A program made the position numbers and the translations under genes. Of a DNA stretch of 5,733 bases, positions 1-5,733 are shown in pieces. The notes below the pieces were generated by a model. It was not told the origin of the DNA. It saw nothing but the letters and a program-made list of their open reading frames with translations, and did no database searches. The number at the start of each line of letters is the position of its first letter. The stretch's first letter is position 1. The DNA is from Hyphomicrobiales bacterium (lineage in GTDB: Bacteria; Pseudomonadota; Alphaproteobacteria; Rhizobiales; GCA-2746425), in assembly GCA_002746425.1 (NCBI GenBank), contig NVXB01000002.1, forward strand, positions 1-5,733, given 5' to 3'.

Positions 1-261
1 TCCAGAACTAAGAATTATTGCTGTGATCAAGGCTACCAAGCTTGGTGGGTTTTAGCTGTCGATCCAAATAGAATTATCGATTTTTCAGCGTTGAGATGGG
101 TGTTACTGATAGAGTCGTGAAAAAATATTGAGGGATATTTTGCGATTATTGATGCAGATTTATTAGATTAGATGAGCTTTTTTGAGTCGGAAGGTAATGA
201 AAATTATCGGGCATTTGGATATCTATTTAGACCCAAACTTAGAAAAGGAAGAGGCCATTGA
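1..261 (+). pseudogene. Decayed, unrecognised open frame in A+T-rich DNA
   Basis: Frame 1 is open from the window edge and is broken by only two stops before it ends at 259-261: TGA at 118-120 and TAG at 169-171. The three pieces read like protein. The first contains YCCDQGYQAWWVLAVDP and IIDFSALRW, the second contains EGYFAIIDADLLD, and the third begins MSFFESEGNENYRAFGYLF. This could be the C-terminal end of a gene that started upstream and acquired nonsense mutations. I do not recognise the family. The DNA is visibly richer in A+T than the DenD fragment that follows, which suggests a different origin. A second small frame overlaps it: ATG at 197, 30 aa, stop at 287-289, beginning MKIIGHLDIYLDPNLEKEEA. 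It is equally unrecognised and has only a poorly spaced AAGG before it. In short A+T-rich DNA either frame may be chance, so confidence is low. Confidence 0.25.
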
Positions 262-384
262 GTGGCTGAACTTTCTACCGCAAGATTAAACGATGTGTGT
301 TCATTTATCACCATGCAGATACGCGAAATGGGATGTGATCGTTATGGCAAAATGTTTAACAGAAAAAGAAGCATACTTGGCTAT

Positions 385-655
385 GTTCGCCTGCACACCA
401 CCGACGCCTCACAGGACGGGCGCGCCGCAGAATTTATAAAAAATCGCCCTGATGTGATCTTTCATCTCGCTTCCATCGTGTCGGGCGAGGCCGAGGTAGA
501 GTTTGAAAAGGGCTATCGGATCAATCTGGGCAGCACGATGAACCTGCTGGAAGCAATCCGCAACGAGGCAGCAACCTCCCCCTATAAGCCTTGCCTCGTC
601 TGTTGCGGTTTTCGGCGCGCCTTTGCCGGATGTCATCGGTGATGGTTATCACCTG
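385..655 (+). pseudogene. denD: D-erythronate dehydrogenase-like (DenD) SDR fragment, frameshifted
   Basis: This is an internal piece of an NAD-dependent epimerase/dehydratase of the DenD type, a cytoplasmic enzyme that oxidises D-erythronate in four-carbon acid-sugar catabolism. From 385 to about 590 the frame reads RPDVIFHLASIVSGEAEVEF, then KGYRINLGSTMNLLEAIRNE. These match the family's Rossmann-fold core. After 'YKP' the homology jumps to the +1 frame at 593 and reads ASSVAVFGAPLPDVIGDGYHL, the usual next block, until about 655. Family members usually read K-P-R-L-V-F-T/A-S-S here, so I infer loss of roughly 11 nt at the 590/591 junction. The fragment covers only about 90 of the usual ~320 residues. 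The N-terminal GxxGxxG nucleotide-binding motif and the catalytic YxxxK region are both missing, so it cannot be a working enzyme. A GTG-started frame covering 262-642 would include it, but its first ~40 codons show no family similarity. Confidence 0.72.
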
Positions 656-1030
656 ATCCGTCAGGGGCCACCAGTGTTTCGTGACATTCATTTCAAGCGC
701 TTTGTTACGGAAAAAGCCCGCCTTGGTTTCAATATTTGGCCGAACCCTCATTCGGAAGGCTGGAAATGGGAGTTCTGGCGTCCGTTCACGATCGAGACTG
801 GGTATGATCCACGTGACCGCAGCAACATGCCGCCATATGTGGAAGAGGCACTTGCACCTGAAACAGCATCGCCCAAAGCACAAATAGGCCTGGCAAAGAG
901 CGCGGCCACGACGCAACAAAAATCTATTGTGGCAGCCGAGCAGGGAGGGGGTATCGAGAAAAATATTGCTGTTCTTGCCCCCTCTAAACCGGAGCCTTCG
1001 GAAAAGGAAACAAAATTCTGGATTTATTAA
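656..1030 (+). pseudogene. Unrecognised C-terminal protein fragment fused in frame to the DenD relic
   Basis: The same frame as the last DenD block stays open to a TAA at 1028-1030, but after 'GDGYHL' the protein no longer resembles DenD, whose next residues are normally close to TPLTSYGTQKA. The first half is rich in aromatic and charged residues, including RDIHFKRFVTEKARLGF, then WPNPHSEGWKWEFWRPFTIE, then GYDPRDRSNMPPYVEEA. The second half is a low-complexity Ala/Lys/Glu/Pro tail ending PSEKETKFWIY. This resembles the soluble C-terminal tail of a larger protein, possibly a membrane protein, but I cannot name the family. It has no credible start codon or ribosome-binding site of its own; the TTG at 623 lies inside the DenD block. 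The simplest reading is a deletion that joined two gene remnants near 655. A real gene with an unusual start is possible but less likely. Confidence 0.35.
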
Positions 1031-1607
1031 AACCATGGGCCAGAAGACAGATAATTTATGCAAAGCCGTCATTCATACTTATCAAAACTTGGAACTTCAG
1101 AGCGCCGAACGTGTAAAAGCTTATTGTTGCGTGATTCACTCGGCATTAAGGGGCAGTTCCCGGTGCTATTCAGCTTGGATGAGTTTGAGCGGATTACGCT
1201 CAGTATCATCACCAGTCCTTGCAGCATTTTTCAGCTGCTCGCTCAAAGTAACTCACAAAACATATCTCGTAATTTCAGTATGAAATGCCGCAAATTAATT
1301 GGTGCACGTTTTTGACATCAGTAGTTTTACAATCAACGTTACTCTCAAATATATCTTGTATATTACATATATCTAGCGCATGCTGCCGATATCGCAAATG
1401 CGTTATGAAATATAGGGAGCCTAATGTTTGCGCACTCAATGCACGTTTGGGAGATGACGATTCAGCGCGCAACAAAAATACAACATATGGTCTCGCGCCC
1501 AAAAATTACTGCCGATTGATGTAAATTTTTGTTGGATCAATCAGGTGGATGTCTTTGCGATTTGTATGGAGAGGCGGTGCTAGCCGCTGTAATGGGAGAA
1601 CACTCAA
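1031..1607. other. 577-nt region without a supportable gene; leader of the tct operon
   Basis: No frame on either strand gives a protein that I recognise, and the short open frames here lack ribosome-binding sites and family motifs. Positions 1031-1310 have mixed composition and may be further gene debris. Positions 1310-1400 are A+T-rich and contain an 8-bp direct repeat, ATATATCT at 1349-1356 and 1367-1374, whose copies start 18 bp apart. TTTACA at 1326-1331 and TATATC at 1350-1355 lie 18 bp apart and could be a weak sigma-70-like promoter, but this is only a pattern match. An inverted repeat lies at 1514-1542. The tctC ribosome-binding site, GGGAG, is at 1594-1598. Confidence 0.45.
1514..1542. 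promoter_or_regulatory. Inverted repeat upstream of tctC, possible operator
   Basis: GATTGAT at 1514-1520 is a perfect inverted copy of ATCAATC at 1536-1542, with a 15-nt T-rich spacer. The arm centres are 22 bp apart, about two helical turns, as expected for a dimeric regulator binding one face of DNA. The site lies about 65 bp upstream of the tctC start, where an operator or activator site for the transporter operon would be expected. It could also form an RNA stem. No regulator gene is present in the window to pair with it, so function is inferred from geometry and position only. Confidence 0.3.
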
Positions 1608-2591
1608 ATGATCAGAAGAAAATTATTGAAAACCGTGGGTCTGGCCATGGCCATGGCCGCGACCCTTGGTCTTGCTATGCCTGCGCAAGCAGAATATCCA
1701 GACCGTCCGATAACGTTCATTGTTCCATGGGGCGCAGGCGGAGGCACTGATGCGGTTGGTCGCATTTTGGCGTCGCTTTTGGAGAAAGAGCTGGGACAAC
1801 CGGTTAATGTCATAAACAGAACCGGTGGTTCTGGCGTTGTCGGCCATTCGGCAATCGCAACGGCAAAATCAGATGGCTACACCATTGGCATGCCCACTGT
1901 TGAGATTACAATGATGCACTGGGCCGGACTGACTGACCTCAGCTATAAAGATTACAAGGTTCTAGCGCAGGTTAATCTGGATTCCGGAGGCCTGATGGTA
2001 AAGGCAGATTCGCCCTATCAGAACGCTGCTGACTTGTTGGCCGCAATCAAATCTGAACCCGCCAGAACGTTCAAAGCATCTGGCACTGGCCAGGGCGGCA
2101 TTTGGCATCTGGGCTTTGCGGGATGGCTACTGTCCGAAGGTGTTGATCCAGCTGGTTCTCCATGGGTTCCAAGCCAAGGAGCAGCCCCTGCGCTCAAAGA
2201 CATGGTAGCGGGCGGAATCGCCGTTGTGACATCATCATTGGCCGAGGGTCGCGCACTAATCGAAGCAGGCGAAGTACGCGCATTGGCAACTATGGGTAGC
2301 GAACGTTTAGGTATCTTCCCCGACGTGCCAACTCTCAAAGAAGCCACAGGCTCAGACTGGACCGTTGGCGCATGGCGCATGGTTGCAGGACCTGCCGGGC
2401 TTTCTGAAGATGTAGTGGCTAAACTCGTTCCAGCACTTGAAAAAGCCTATAATTCTGACTTGTTCCAAGAGTTCATGACCAGACGCGGTTTTGGCATGGT
2501 CTGGCGCTCTGCCGATGAAGCCGCAGCCTATATGCAAAAGGCTGATGAAAACTTTGGAAATGTGATGAAAGAAGTTGGTATTGCCAACTAA
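1608..2591 (+). CDS. tctC: TTT-family periplasmic solute receptor (TctC/Bug-type)
   Basis: This protein is the extracytoplasmic receptor of a tripartite tricarboxylate transporter. It binds a carboxylate in the periplasm and hands it to the TctA/TctB membrane pair. The 327-aa length is normal for the family. An export signal covers residues 1-28 (basic start MIRRKLLK, hydrophobic core, AQA before the predicted cut at E29). Its RRKLLK at 3-8 resembles a twin-arginine motif, so Tat export is possible. The mature protein begins EYPDRPI, followed by the ligand loop VPWGAGGGTDAVGR (39-52), then NRTGGSGVVGH (70-80), GTGQGG (159-164) and FPDVPT (237-242), all Bug/TctC hallmarks. The ATG at 1608 is supported by GGGAG at 1594-1598. 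It is the first gene of a tctC-tctB-tctA operon, and a hairpin follows its stop codon. The ligand could be citrate, another di- or tricarboxylate, or a sugar acid; binding-loop sequence alone does not decide this. Confidence 0.95.
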   Translation: MIRRKLLKTVGLAMAMAATLGLAMPAQAEYPDRPITFIVPWGAGGGTDAVGRILASLLEKELGQPVNVINRTGGSGVVGHSAIATAKSDGYTIGMPTVEITMMHWAGLTDLSYKDYKVLAQVNLDSGGLMVKADSPYQNAADLLAAIKSEPARTFKASGTGQGGIWHLGFAGWLLSEGVDPAGSPWVPSQGAAPALKDMVAGGIAVVTSSLAEGRALIEAGEVRALATMGSERLGIFPDVPTLKEATGSDWTVGAWRMVAGPAGLSEDVVAKLVPALEKAYNSDLFQEFMTRRGFGMVWRSADEAAAYMQKADENFGNVMKEVGIAN

Positions 2592-2606
2592 TCCAATAGA
2601 TTACTC

Positions 2607-2632
2607 TGCCCCGGCGCCAAGTCGTCGGGGCA
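2607..2632 (+). promoter_or_regulatory. Intra-operon GC-rich hairpin between tctC and tctB
   Basis: TGCCCCG at 2607-2613 pairs perfectly with CGGGGCA at 2626-2632. The stem extends inward by a G-U, a C-G and a G-C pair, giving a 10-bp stem with a 6-nt loop. It starts 15 nt after the tctC stop codon and is followed by AAGCATAAGGGG rather than a run of T. It is therefore not a classic full terminator. Known hairpins in this position after binding-protein genes (for example in the maltose operon) protect the upstream mRNA or cause partial termination, so that the receptor is made in excess over the membrane subunits. That role is inferred here. Confidence 0.6.
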
Positions 2633-2638
2633 AAGCAT

Positions 2639-2644
2639 AAGGGG
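2639..2644 (+). promoter_or_regulatory. Ribosome-binding site of tctB, supports the GTG start
   Basis: AAGGGG lies nine bases before the GTG at 2654. No ATG with comparable spacing exists nearby, and starting at this GTG gives a standard TctB N-terminus (MKINDVLSGIFFILFAGL). This site therefore fixes the start codon choice. It lies only 6 nt beyond the hairpin at 2607-2632, so folding of that stem could affect ribosome access. Confidence 0.6.
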
Positions 2645-2653
2645 TATAGAGTC

Positions 2654-3133
2654 GTGAAAATCAATGATGTGCTGTCTGGCATTTTTTTTATTCTGTTCGC
2701 CGGACTCATCTTTTTTCTCACCAAGGATTTTCGTCTCATGCCGGGTCAGAATTATGGTGCATCTTTTTTCCCACGTACCATCGCCACAGCCATGGGGCTT
2801 TTGGGCGTTATTCTGTTCATTCAGGGGCGACGTAGCCGGGATGGAACACCTCTTATACAAGTACTCGACTGGGTCTCCTCACCCCGGCACGTGGCAAACT
2901 TCCTGTTGGTCATCGGCGCGTTAATTTTCTACATCACCTTTTCAGATGAGCTTGGATTTCTGATTACCGGATTCATATGTCTGTTTTCGCTATTGCTATG
3001 GTTGCGCAACCCTAAATACTGGCGCGGGTCACTGGCCTTGTCGGTTGTCAGCACCGTTGCCCTGCAAATCTTCTTTGGTCAATTCCTGCGCGTACCTCTT
3101 CCTTGGGGTTTGTTGCAAGAATATGCTTGGTAA
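2654..3133 (+). CDS. tctB: TTT-family small membrane subunit TctB
   Basis: This is the small integral-membrane subunit of the tripartite tricarboxylate transporter and works with TctA in the inner membrane. The 159-aa length is typical. Hydrophobic segments lie at about residues 7-23, 42-57, 81-96, 100-117 and 127-145, which fits the four to five helices of the family. The loop after the first helix carries P30-G31 followed by YGASFFPR (34-41), a version of the conserved PG...FP signature. LGFLITGF (100-107) and VPLPWG (147-152) near the C-terminus are also family features. TctB proteins diverge quickly, so placement between tctC and tctA is important supporting evidence. The GTG start is backed by a good ribosome-binding site. 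The stop is 3 nt before the tctA start, so translation of the two subunits is probably coupled. Confidence 0.92.
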   Translation: MKINDVLSGIFFILFAGLIFFLTKDFRLMPGQNYGASFFPRTIATAMGLLGVILFIQGRRSRDGTPLIQVLDWVSSPRHVANFLLVIGALIFYITFSDELGFLITGFICLFSLLLWLRNPKYWRGSLALSVVSTVALQIFFGQFLRVPLPWGLLQEYAW

Positions 3134-3136
3134 ATC

Positions 3137-4618
3137 ATGGAACATTTTATTACTGCCCTTCCGTTAATCTTTAATCCTTACGTTTTGACCGTTATCCTGT
3201 TATCGGGCTTCTTCGGCTTATTCATGGGGGCCATTCCGGGCCTGTCTGCAACTATGGCAACCGCTCTTTTGGTACCAGTGACGTTTTTCATTCCTCCGGT
3301 GCCGGCATTGGCCGCAATTGTCACGGCAACCGCGATGGCGATATTTGCCGGGGATTTACCTGGCGCGTTATTGCGCATTCCTGGCACACCCGCTTCCGCT
3401 GCCTACACAGATGAAGCCTTTGCGTTGACGCAAAAGGGACAAGCCGAACTCGCGCTCGGAACTGGGTTGGTCGCTGCGGTAATTGGCGGGCTGTTTGGTG
3501 CGGTGGTTCTGACATTTTCTGCGCCAATTCTGGCAAAAGTTGCGTTAAAGTTTTCCTCATACGAATATTTCTGGCTTGCCTGTTTGGGCTTGACTTGCGC
3601 CGCTTTCGTTTCCGGATCAAAACCACTAAAGGGGTCAATTTCCTTGCTGATCGGGCTTTTGATCGCAACAGTCGGGCTTGATCCTATGTCGGGTCAGGCG
3701 CGGTTCACATTCAGTTCGGTCGAACTAATGGGCGGGATCAATTTTATCCCGGCGATGATTGGAATGTTCGCTCTGGCCGAAGTTCTGCGGGTTGTTACCG
3801 CGACCAAACCACTGCCTGTGGTCAAACAAACGTCAATCGGCAGCGTGTTTACAGGCATTGGCGGGGTCCTGTCAAAATACCGCAAGAACCTGTTGCGTGG
3901 CTCAATCATCGGCACCCTTGTCGGGGCATTACCTGGAGCGGGCTCAGATATAGCCGCGTGGATATCCTACGCAGTCTCAAAGCGCTTCTCAAAACACCCA
4001 GAGAAATATGGCAAGGGCCACGTTGAGGGGCTGGTCGATGCCTGCTCTTCCAACAATGCAGGTCTTGGCGGCACATGGGTTCCTGCATTGGTGTTCGGCA
4101 TCCCCGGCGACTCGATTACCGCGATTGTGATCGGTGTTCTTTATGTGAAAGGGATGAACCCGGGGCCTACCGTCTTCCTTGAACAGCCAGAGTTGATCTA
4201 TGCGGTCTTCATCTCGTTCTTTGTTGCCAACCTGCTATTGCTGCCATTGGGTTATCTGGCGATCAAATCGTCCAAACAGCTGTTGCGGGTTCCGCGCTCA
4301 GTCCTGATGCCTCTGATATTGATGTTCTGCATCGTTGGCACCTTTGCGATCAATAATTCAGTTTTTGGCGTCGGTGTGCTTCTGGTTCTCGGACTGATTG
4401 CCTATTTGATGGAAGAGAACGGGTTTCCCATCGCCCCGACGATTCTGGGATTGGTTTTGGGGCCATTGTTAGAAGACAGCTTCATGACCTCTATGATTAA
4501 GGGGGATGGAAATTTGCTGACATTCTTCGAGCGCCCAATTTCGATCGTGCTGGGGATCATCACAATCACAATCTGGCTCTCTCCAATTTGGATGAGATGG
4601 GTGAAGAAAATGCGCTGA
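3137..4618 (+). CDS. tctA: TTT-family large membrane subunit TctA
   Basis: This is the large, translocating subunit of the tripartite tricarboxylate transporter, predicted to use an ion gradient to import the carboxylate delivered by TctC. The 493-aa length is usual (about 500). The protein is hydrophobic throughout, with the two related halves known for the family. Half one carries GLFMGAIPGLSATMATALL (27-45) and IPGTPASAA (81-89). Half two carries GTLVGALPGAGSD (259-271) and SSNNAGLGG (304-312) with VFGIPGD (319-325). The segment FAGDLPGALLR (70-80) replaces the more common YGGS-type loop before the IPG motif, and TDEAF (91-95) replaces the usual DG, so this is a divergent subgroup. The ATG follows the tctB stop by 3 nt and lacks a strong Shine-Dalgarno sequence, pointing to translational coupling. 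No tctDE-type two-component regulator genes are in the window. Family assignment is secure; the substrate is not. Confidence 0.96.
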   Translation: MEHFITALPLIFNPYVLTVILLSGFFGLFMGAIPGLSATMATALLVPVTFFIPPVPALAAIVTATAMAIFAGDLPGALLRIPGTPASAAYTDEAFALTQKGQAELALGTGLVAAVIGGLFGAVVLTFSAPILAKVALKFSSYEYFWLACLGLTCAAFVSGSKPLKGSISLLIGLLIATVGLDPMSGQARFTFSSVELMGGINFIPAMIGMFALAEVLRVVTATKPLPVVKQTSIGSVFTGIGGVLSKYRKNLLRGSIIGTLVGALPGAGSDIAAWISYAVSKRFSKHPEKYGKGHVEGLVDACSSNNAGLGGTWVPALVFGIPGDSITAIVIGVLYVKGMNPGPTVFLEQPELIYAVFISFFVANLLLLPLGYLAIKSSKQLLRVPRSVLMPLILMFCIVGTFAINNSVFGVGVLLVLGLIAYLMEENGFPIAPTILGLVLGPLLEDSFMTSMIKGDGNLLTFFERPISIVLGIITITIWLSPIWMRWVKKMR

Positions 4619-4639
4619 ATGCGCGTATGGGCCATGGAA

Positions 4640-4657
4640 AAGGAGATTACCCTCCTT
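4640..4657 (+). terminator. Weak hairpin just after tctA, possible terminator
   Basis: AAGGAG at 4640-4645 pairs with CTCCTT at 4652-4657 across a 6-nt loop, starting 21 nt after the tctA stop. The stem is only 6 bp and is followed by CGCAAAG rather than T residues, so it would be a poor intrinsic terminator alone. Position favours a 3'-end role; the structure is too weak for high confidence. Confidence 0.25.
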
Positions 4658-4759
4658 CGCAAAGAGAACTGTACTCTGGGAGCGTCTCAATCAAGAACTC
4701 CTCAAAACAGACTCTAACGCAGGGCGCGGACTGAAGGTTATATATGGTAATTGTCGCTA

Positions 4760-4786
4760 GGAAGTTTGACCGATTGGTCAATTTCC
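4760..4786. promoter_or_regulatory. Palindromic element upstream of dppA: operator or terminator stem
   Basis: TTGACC at 4766-4771 and GGTCAA at 4776-4781 form a perfect 6-bp inverted repeat with a 4-nt spacer. Outside it, GGAAG (4760-4764) can pair with TTTCC (4782-4786), including one G-U pair and a single bulged T, giving an 11-bp imperfect stem. The 16-bp core has the size and symmetry of a dimeric repressor site and lies about 95 bp before the dppA start. As RNA it could instead be the tct operon terminator, since a modestly T-rich stretch (TTTCCTTGTT) overlaps and follows its 3' arm. The sequence does not decide between these readings. Confidence 0.4.
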
Positions 4787-4876
4787 TTGTTGCGCAAGTT
4801 TAAAAAAACAGGTTTGCTATATCCCAAGTTGTTAGAAGAATCTAATGACACCCAAATCGAGGGAGAAGTTTAACTC

Positions 4877-5733
4877 ATGCGCATGATAAAATCATTGCTC
4901 ACTGCAACGGCACTTGTGGCCGTTTTGTCTGGTGCAGCATCTGCAAAAACGCTGGTTTATTGCTCAGAAGGCTCACCGGAAGGTTTCGATCCGGCACCAT
5001 ATACATCCGGTACAACATTTGATGCGGCTTCACGCACCATCTACAATCGTCTGGTCGAATTTGAGCATGGCAAGACCACAACAATACCTGGCCTGGCTGA
5101 AAGCTGGGACATTTCCGACGATGGTTTGGAGTATACTTTCCATCTACGTTCGGGCGTTAAATTCCACACAACTGATTTCTTCACACCGTCCCGCGACATG
5201 AATGCAGACGATGTGATCTTCTCATTTGATCGTCAGCGCCTGTCCGACAATGGCTGGTATGAATATGCTCCCGGCATTTCTTGGGAATACTTCAACGGCA
5301 TGTCCATGCCTGATTTGATCTCCAAGATCGTCAGGGTTGATGACATGACTGTTAAGTTCATGCTCAACCGTCCTGAAGCACCGATGATTGCTAATTTGGC
5401 GATGGATTTCGCATCCATTGTTTCCAAAGAATATGCTGATCAACTTGAAGCTTCCGGCACCATGGCTCAGCTTAACCAAGAGCCAATCGGCACGGGCCCC
5501 TATGAGTTCGTGGCCTATCAACAAGATGCTGTGATCCGCTATGCGGCCCACCCTGATTATTGGGCAGGCAAACAGTCTATCGACAATCTGGTGTTTGCCA
5601 TCACCACCGACGCTGCTGTGCGCCGCCAAAAGCTTGAAGCTGGCGAATGTCACATCATGCCTTATCCAGCACCAGCTGATGTTGCTGCGTTGCAGGGCAA
5701 TGGTGATTTAACCGTTGGTGAGGCTGAAGGCCT
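4877..5733 (+). CDS. dppA: Dipeptide ABC transporter substrate-binding protein DppA (partial, 3' end outside window)
   Basis: This is the periplasmic dipeptide-binding protein of an ABC importer (SBP family 5), which would feed DppBCDF-type permease and ATPase subunits. The first 285 codons are present, out of about 530 in the family; the frame is open at the window edge. A Sec signal covers residues 1-23 (ASA before the cut). The mature start KTLVYCSEGSPEGFDP nearly matches E. coli DppA, followed by SGTTFDAAS, YNRLVEF, NADDVIFSFDR (109-119), RPEAP, LAMDFASIVSKEYAD, IGTGPY (204-209) and MPYPAP. C29 and C258 correspond to the cysteines that form the first disulphide in E. coli DppA. ATG 4877 is preferred over the in-frame ATG at 4883 because GGGAGAAG (4861-4868) lies eight bases upstream. 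The dipeptide-binding aspartate lies beyond the window, so ligand specificity within the DppA/OppA/heme-binding group is unproved. It is probably the first gene of a dpp operon with its own promoter. Confidence 0.95.
   Translation, partial: MRMIKSLLTATALVAVLSGAASAKTLVYCSEGSPEGFDPAPYTSGTTFDAASRTIYNRLVEFEHGKTTTIPGLAESWDISDDGLEYTFHLRSGVKFHTTDFFTPSRDMNADDVIFSFDRQRLSDNGWYEYAPGISWEYFNGMSMPDLISKIVRVDDMTVKFMLNRPEAPMIANLAMDFASIVSKEYADQLEASGTMAQLNQEPIGTGPYEFVAYQQDAVIRYAAHPDYWAGKQSIDNLVFAITTDAAVRRQKLEAGECHIMPYPAPADVAALQGNGDLTVGEAEG

Larger units (their letters stand above)
4619..4876. other. 258-nt spacer between tctA and dppA
   Basis: I see no gene here. It must contain the end of the tct transcript and the promoter of dppA. 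It holds a small hairpin at 4640-4657, a longer imperfect hairpin/palindrome at 4760-4786, the palindrome TTGCGCAA at 4790-4797, and a ribosome-binding site for dppA (GGGAGAAG, 4861-4868). No hairpin is followed by a strong T-run, so I cannot name a confident intrinsic terminator. I also could not find a well-spaced sigma-70 promoter; TATATC at 4818-4823 is the best -10-like hexamer but has no good partner. Confidence 0.5.

Noticed and set aside
521..1072. Reverse-strand open frame of 183 aa opposite the DenD relic
   Set aside because: It is rich in Cys, Arg and Trp, has no recognisable motif or ribosome-binding site, and lies antisense to a segment with clear SDR-family homology on the + strand.
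1058..1315. Short + strand frame of 85 aa before the tct leader
   Set aside because: No ribosome-binding site, no family resemblance and biased Ser/Arg/Cys content; best explained as chance in non-coding DNA.
1349..1374. ATATATCT direct repeats as a CRISPR or iteron array
   Set aside because: There are only two copies of 8 bp in A+T-rich DNA, with no spacer structure; far too little for an array or origin.
1..1607. Possible insertion sequence or transposon explaining the debris upstream of tctC
   Set aside because: I found no transposase motif, terminal inverted repeats or target-site duplication; the debris alone does not support calling a mobile element.
2018..2380. Reverse-strand open frame of 120 aa
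   Set aside because: It lies wholly antisense to tctC, whose protein has unmistakable TctC motifs; this is a shadow frame.
5222..5653. Reverse-strand open frame of 143 aa near the window end
   Set aside because: It is antisense to dppA, whose + strand translation matches the DppA family throughout this stretch.

Overview
The window looks like part of a Gram-negative, proteobacterial chromosome of moderate GC content. An alphaproteobacterium is my best guess, because it carries a three-part tricarboxylate transporter (TTT) operon in the order tctC-tctB-tctA next to a DppA-type dipeptide-binding protein gene. The species assignment is inference; no rRNA or other taxonomic marker is present.

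Layout. Positions 1-1607 hold no intact gene that I can recognise. Positions 1-261 are visibly A+T-rich, with a stop-interrupted open frame that looks like a decayed gene end. Positions 385-655 are a fragment of a D-erythronate dehydrogenase-like (DenD) SDR/epimerase gene. It lacks both ends and carries an internal frameshift near 591. The shifted frame then runs into an unrecognised protein tail that ends at 1030. Positions 1031-1607 are non-coding as far as I can tell and hold a 7-bp inverted repeat about 65 bp upstream of tctC.

Positions 1608-4618 are a complete TTT operon. It encodes a periplasmic receptor (TctC, 327 aa), a small membrane subunit (TctB, 159 aa, GTG start) and a large membrane subunit (TctA, 493 aa). 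A GC-rich hairpin sits between tctC and tctB, and tctB and tctA are 3 nt apart. TctC would capture a carboxylate in the periplasm and deliver it to the TctAB membrane pair for ion-coupled uptake. The substrate cannot be read from the sequence. The DenD relic upstream is a weak hint at acid-sugar or hydroxy-carboxylate metabolism in the ancestral locus.

Positions 4619-4876 are a spacer with two hairpins and two perfect palindromic elements, suited to ending the tct transcript and/or controlling the next gene. From 4877 to the window edge runs the first 285 codons of dppA, the periplasmic dipeptide-binding protein of a peptide ABC transporter; the gene continues beyond the window. I see no clearly novel system. 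The most interesting parts are the gene graveyard upstream of tctC and the regulatory-looking palindromes.
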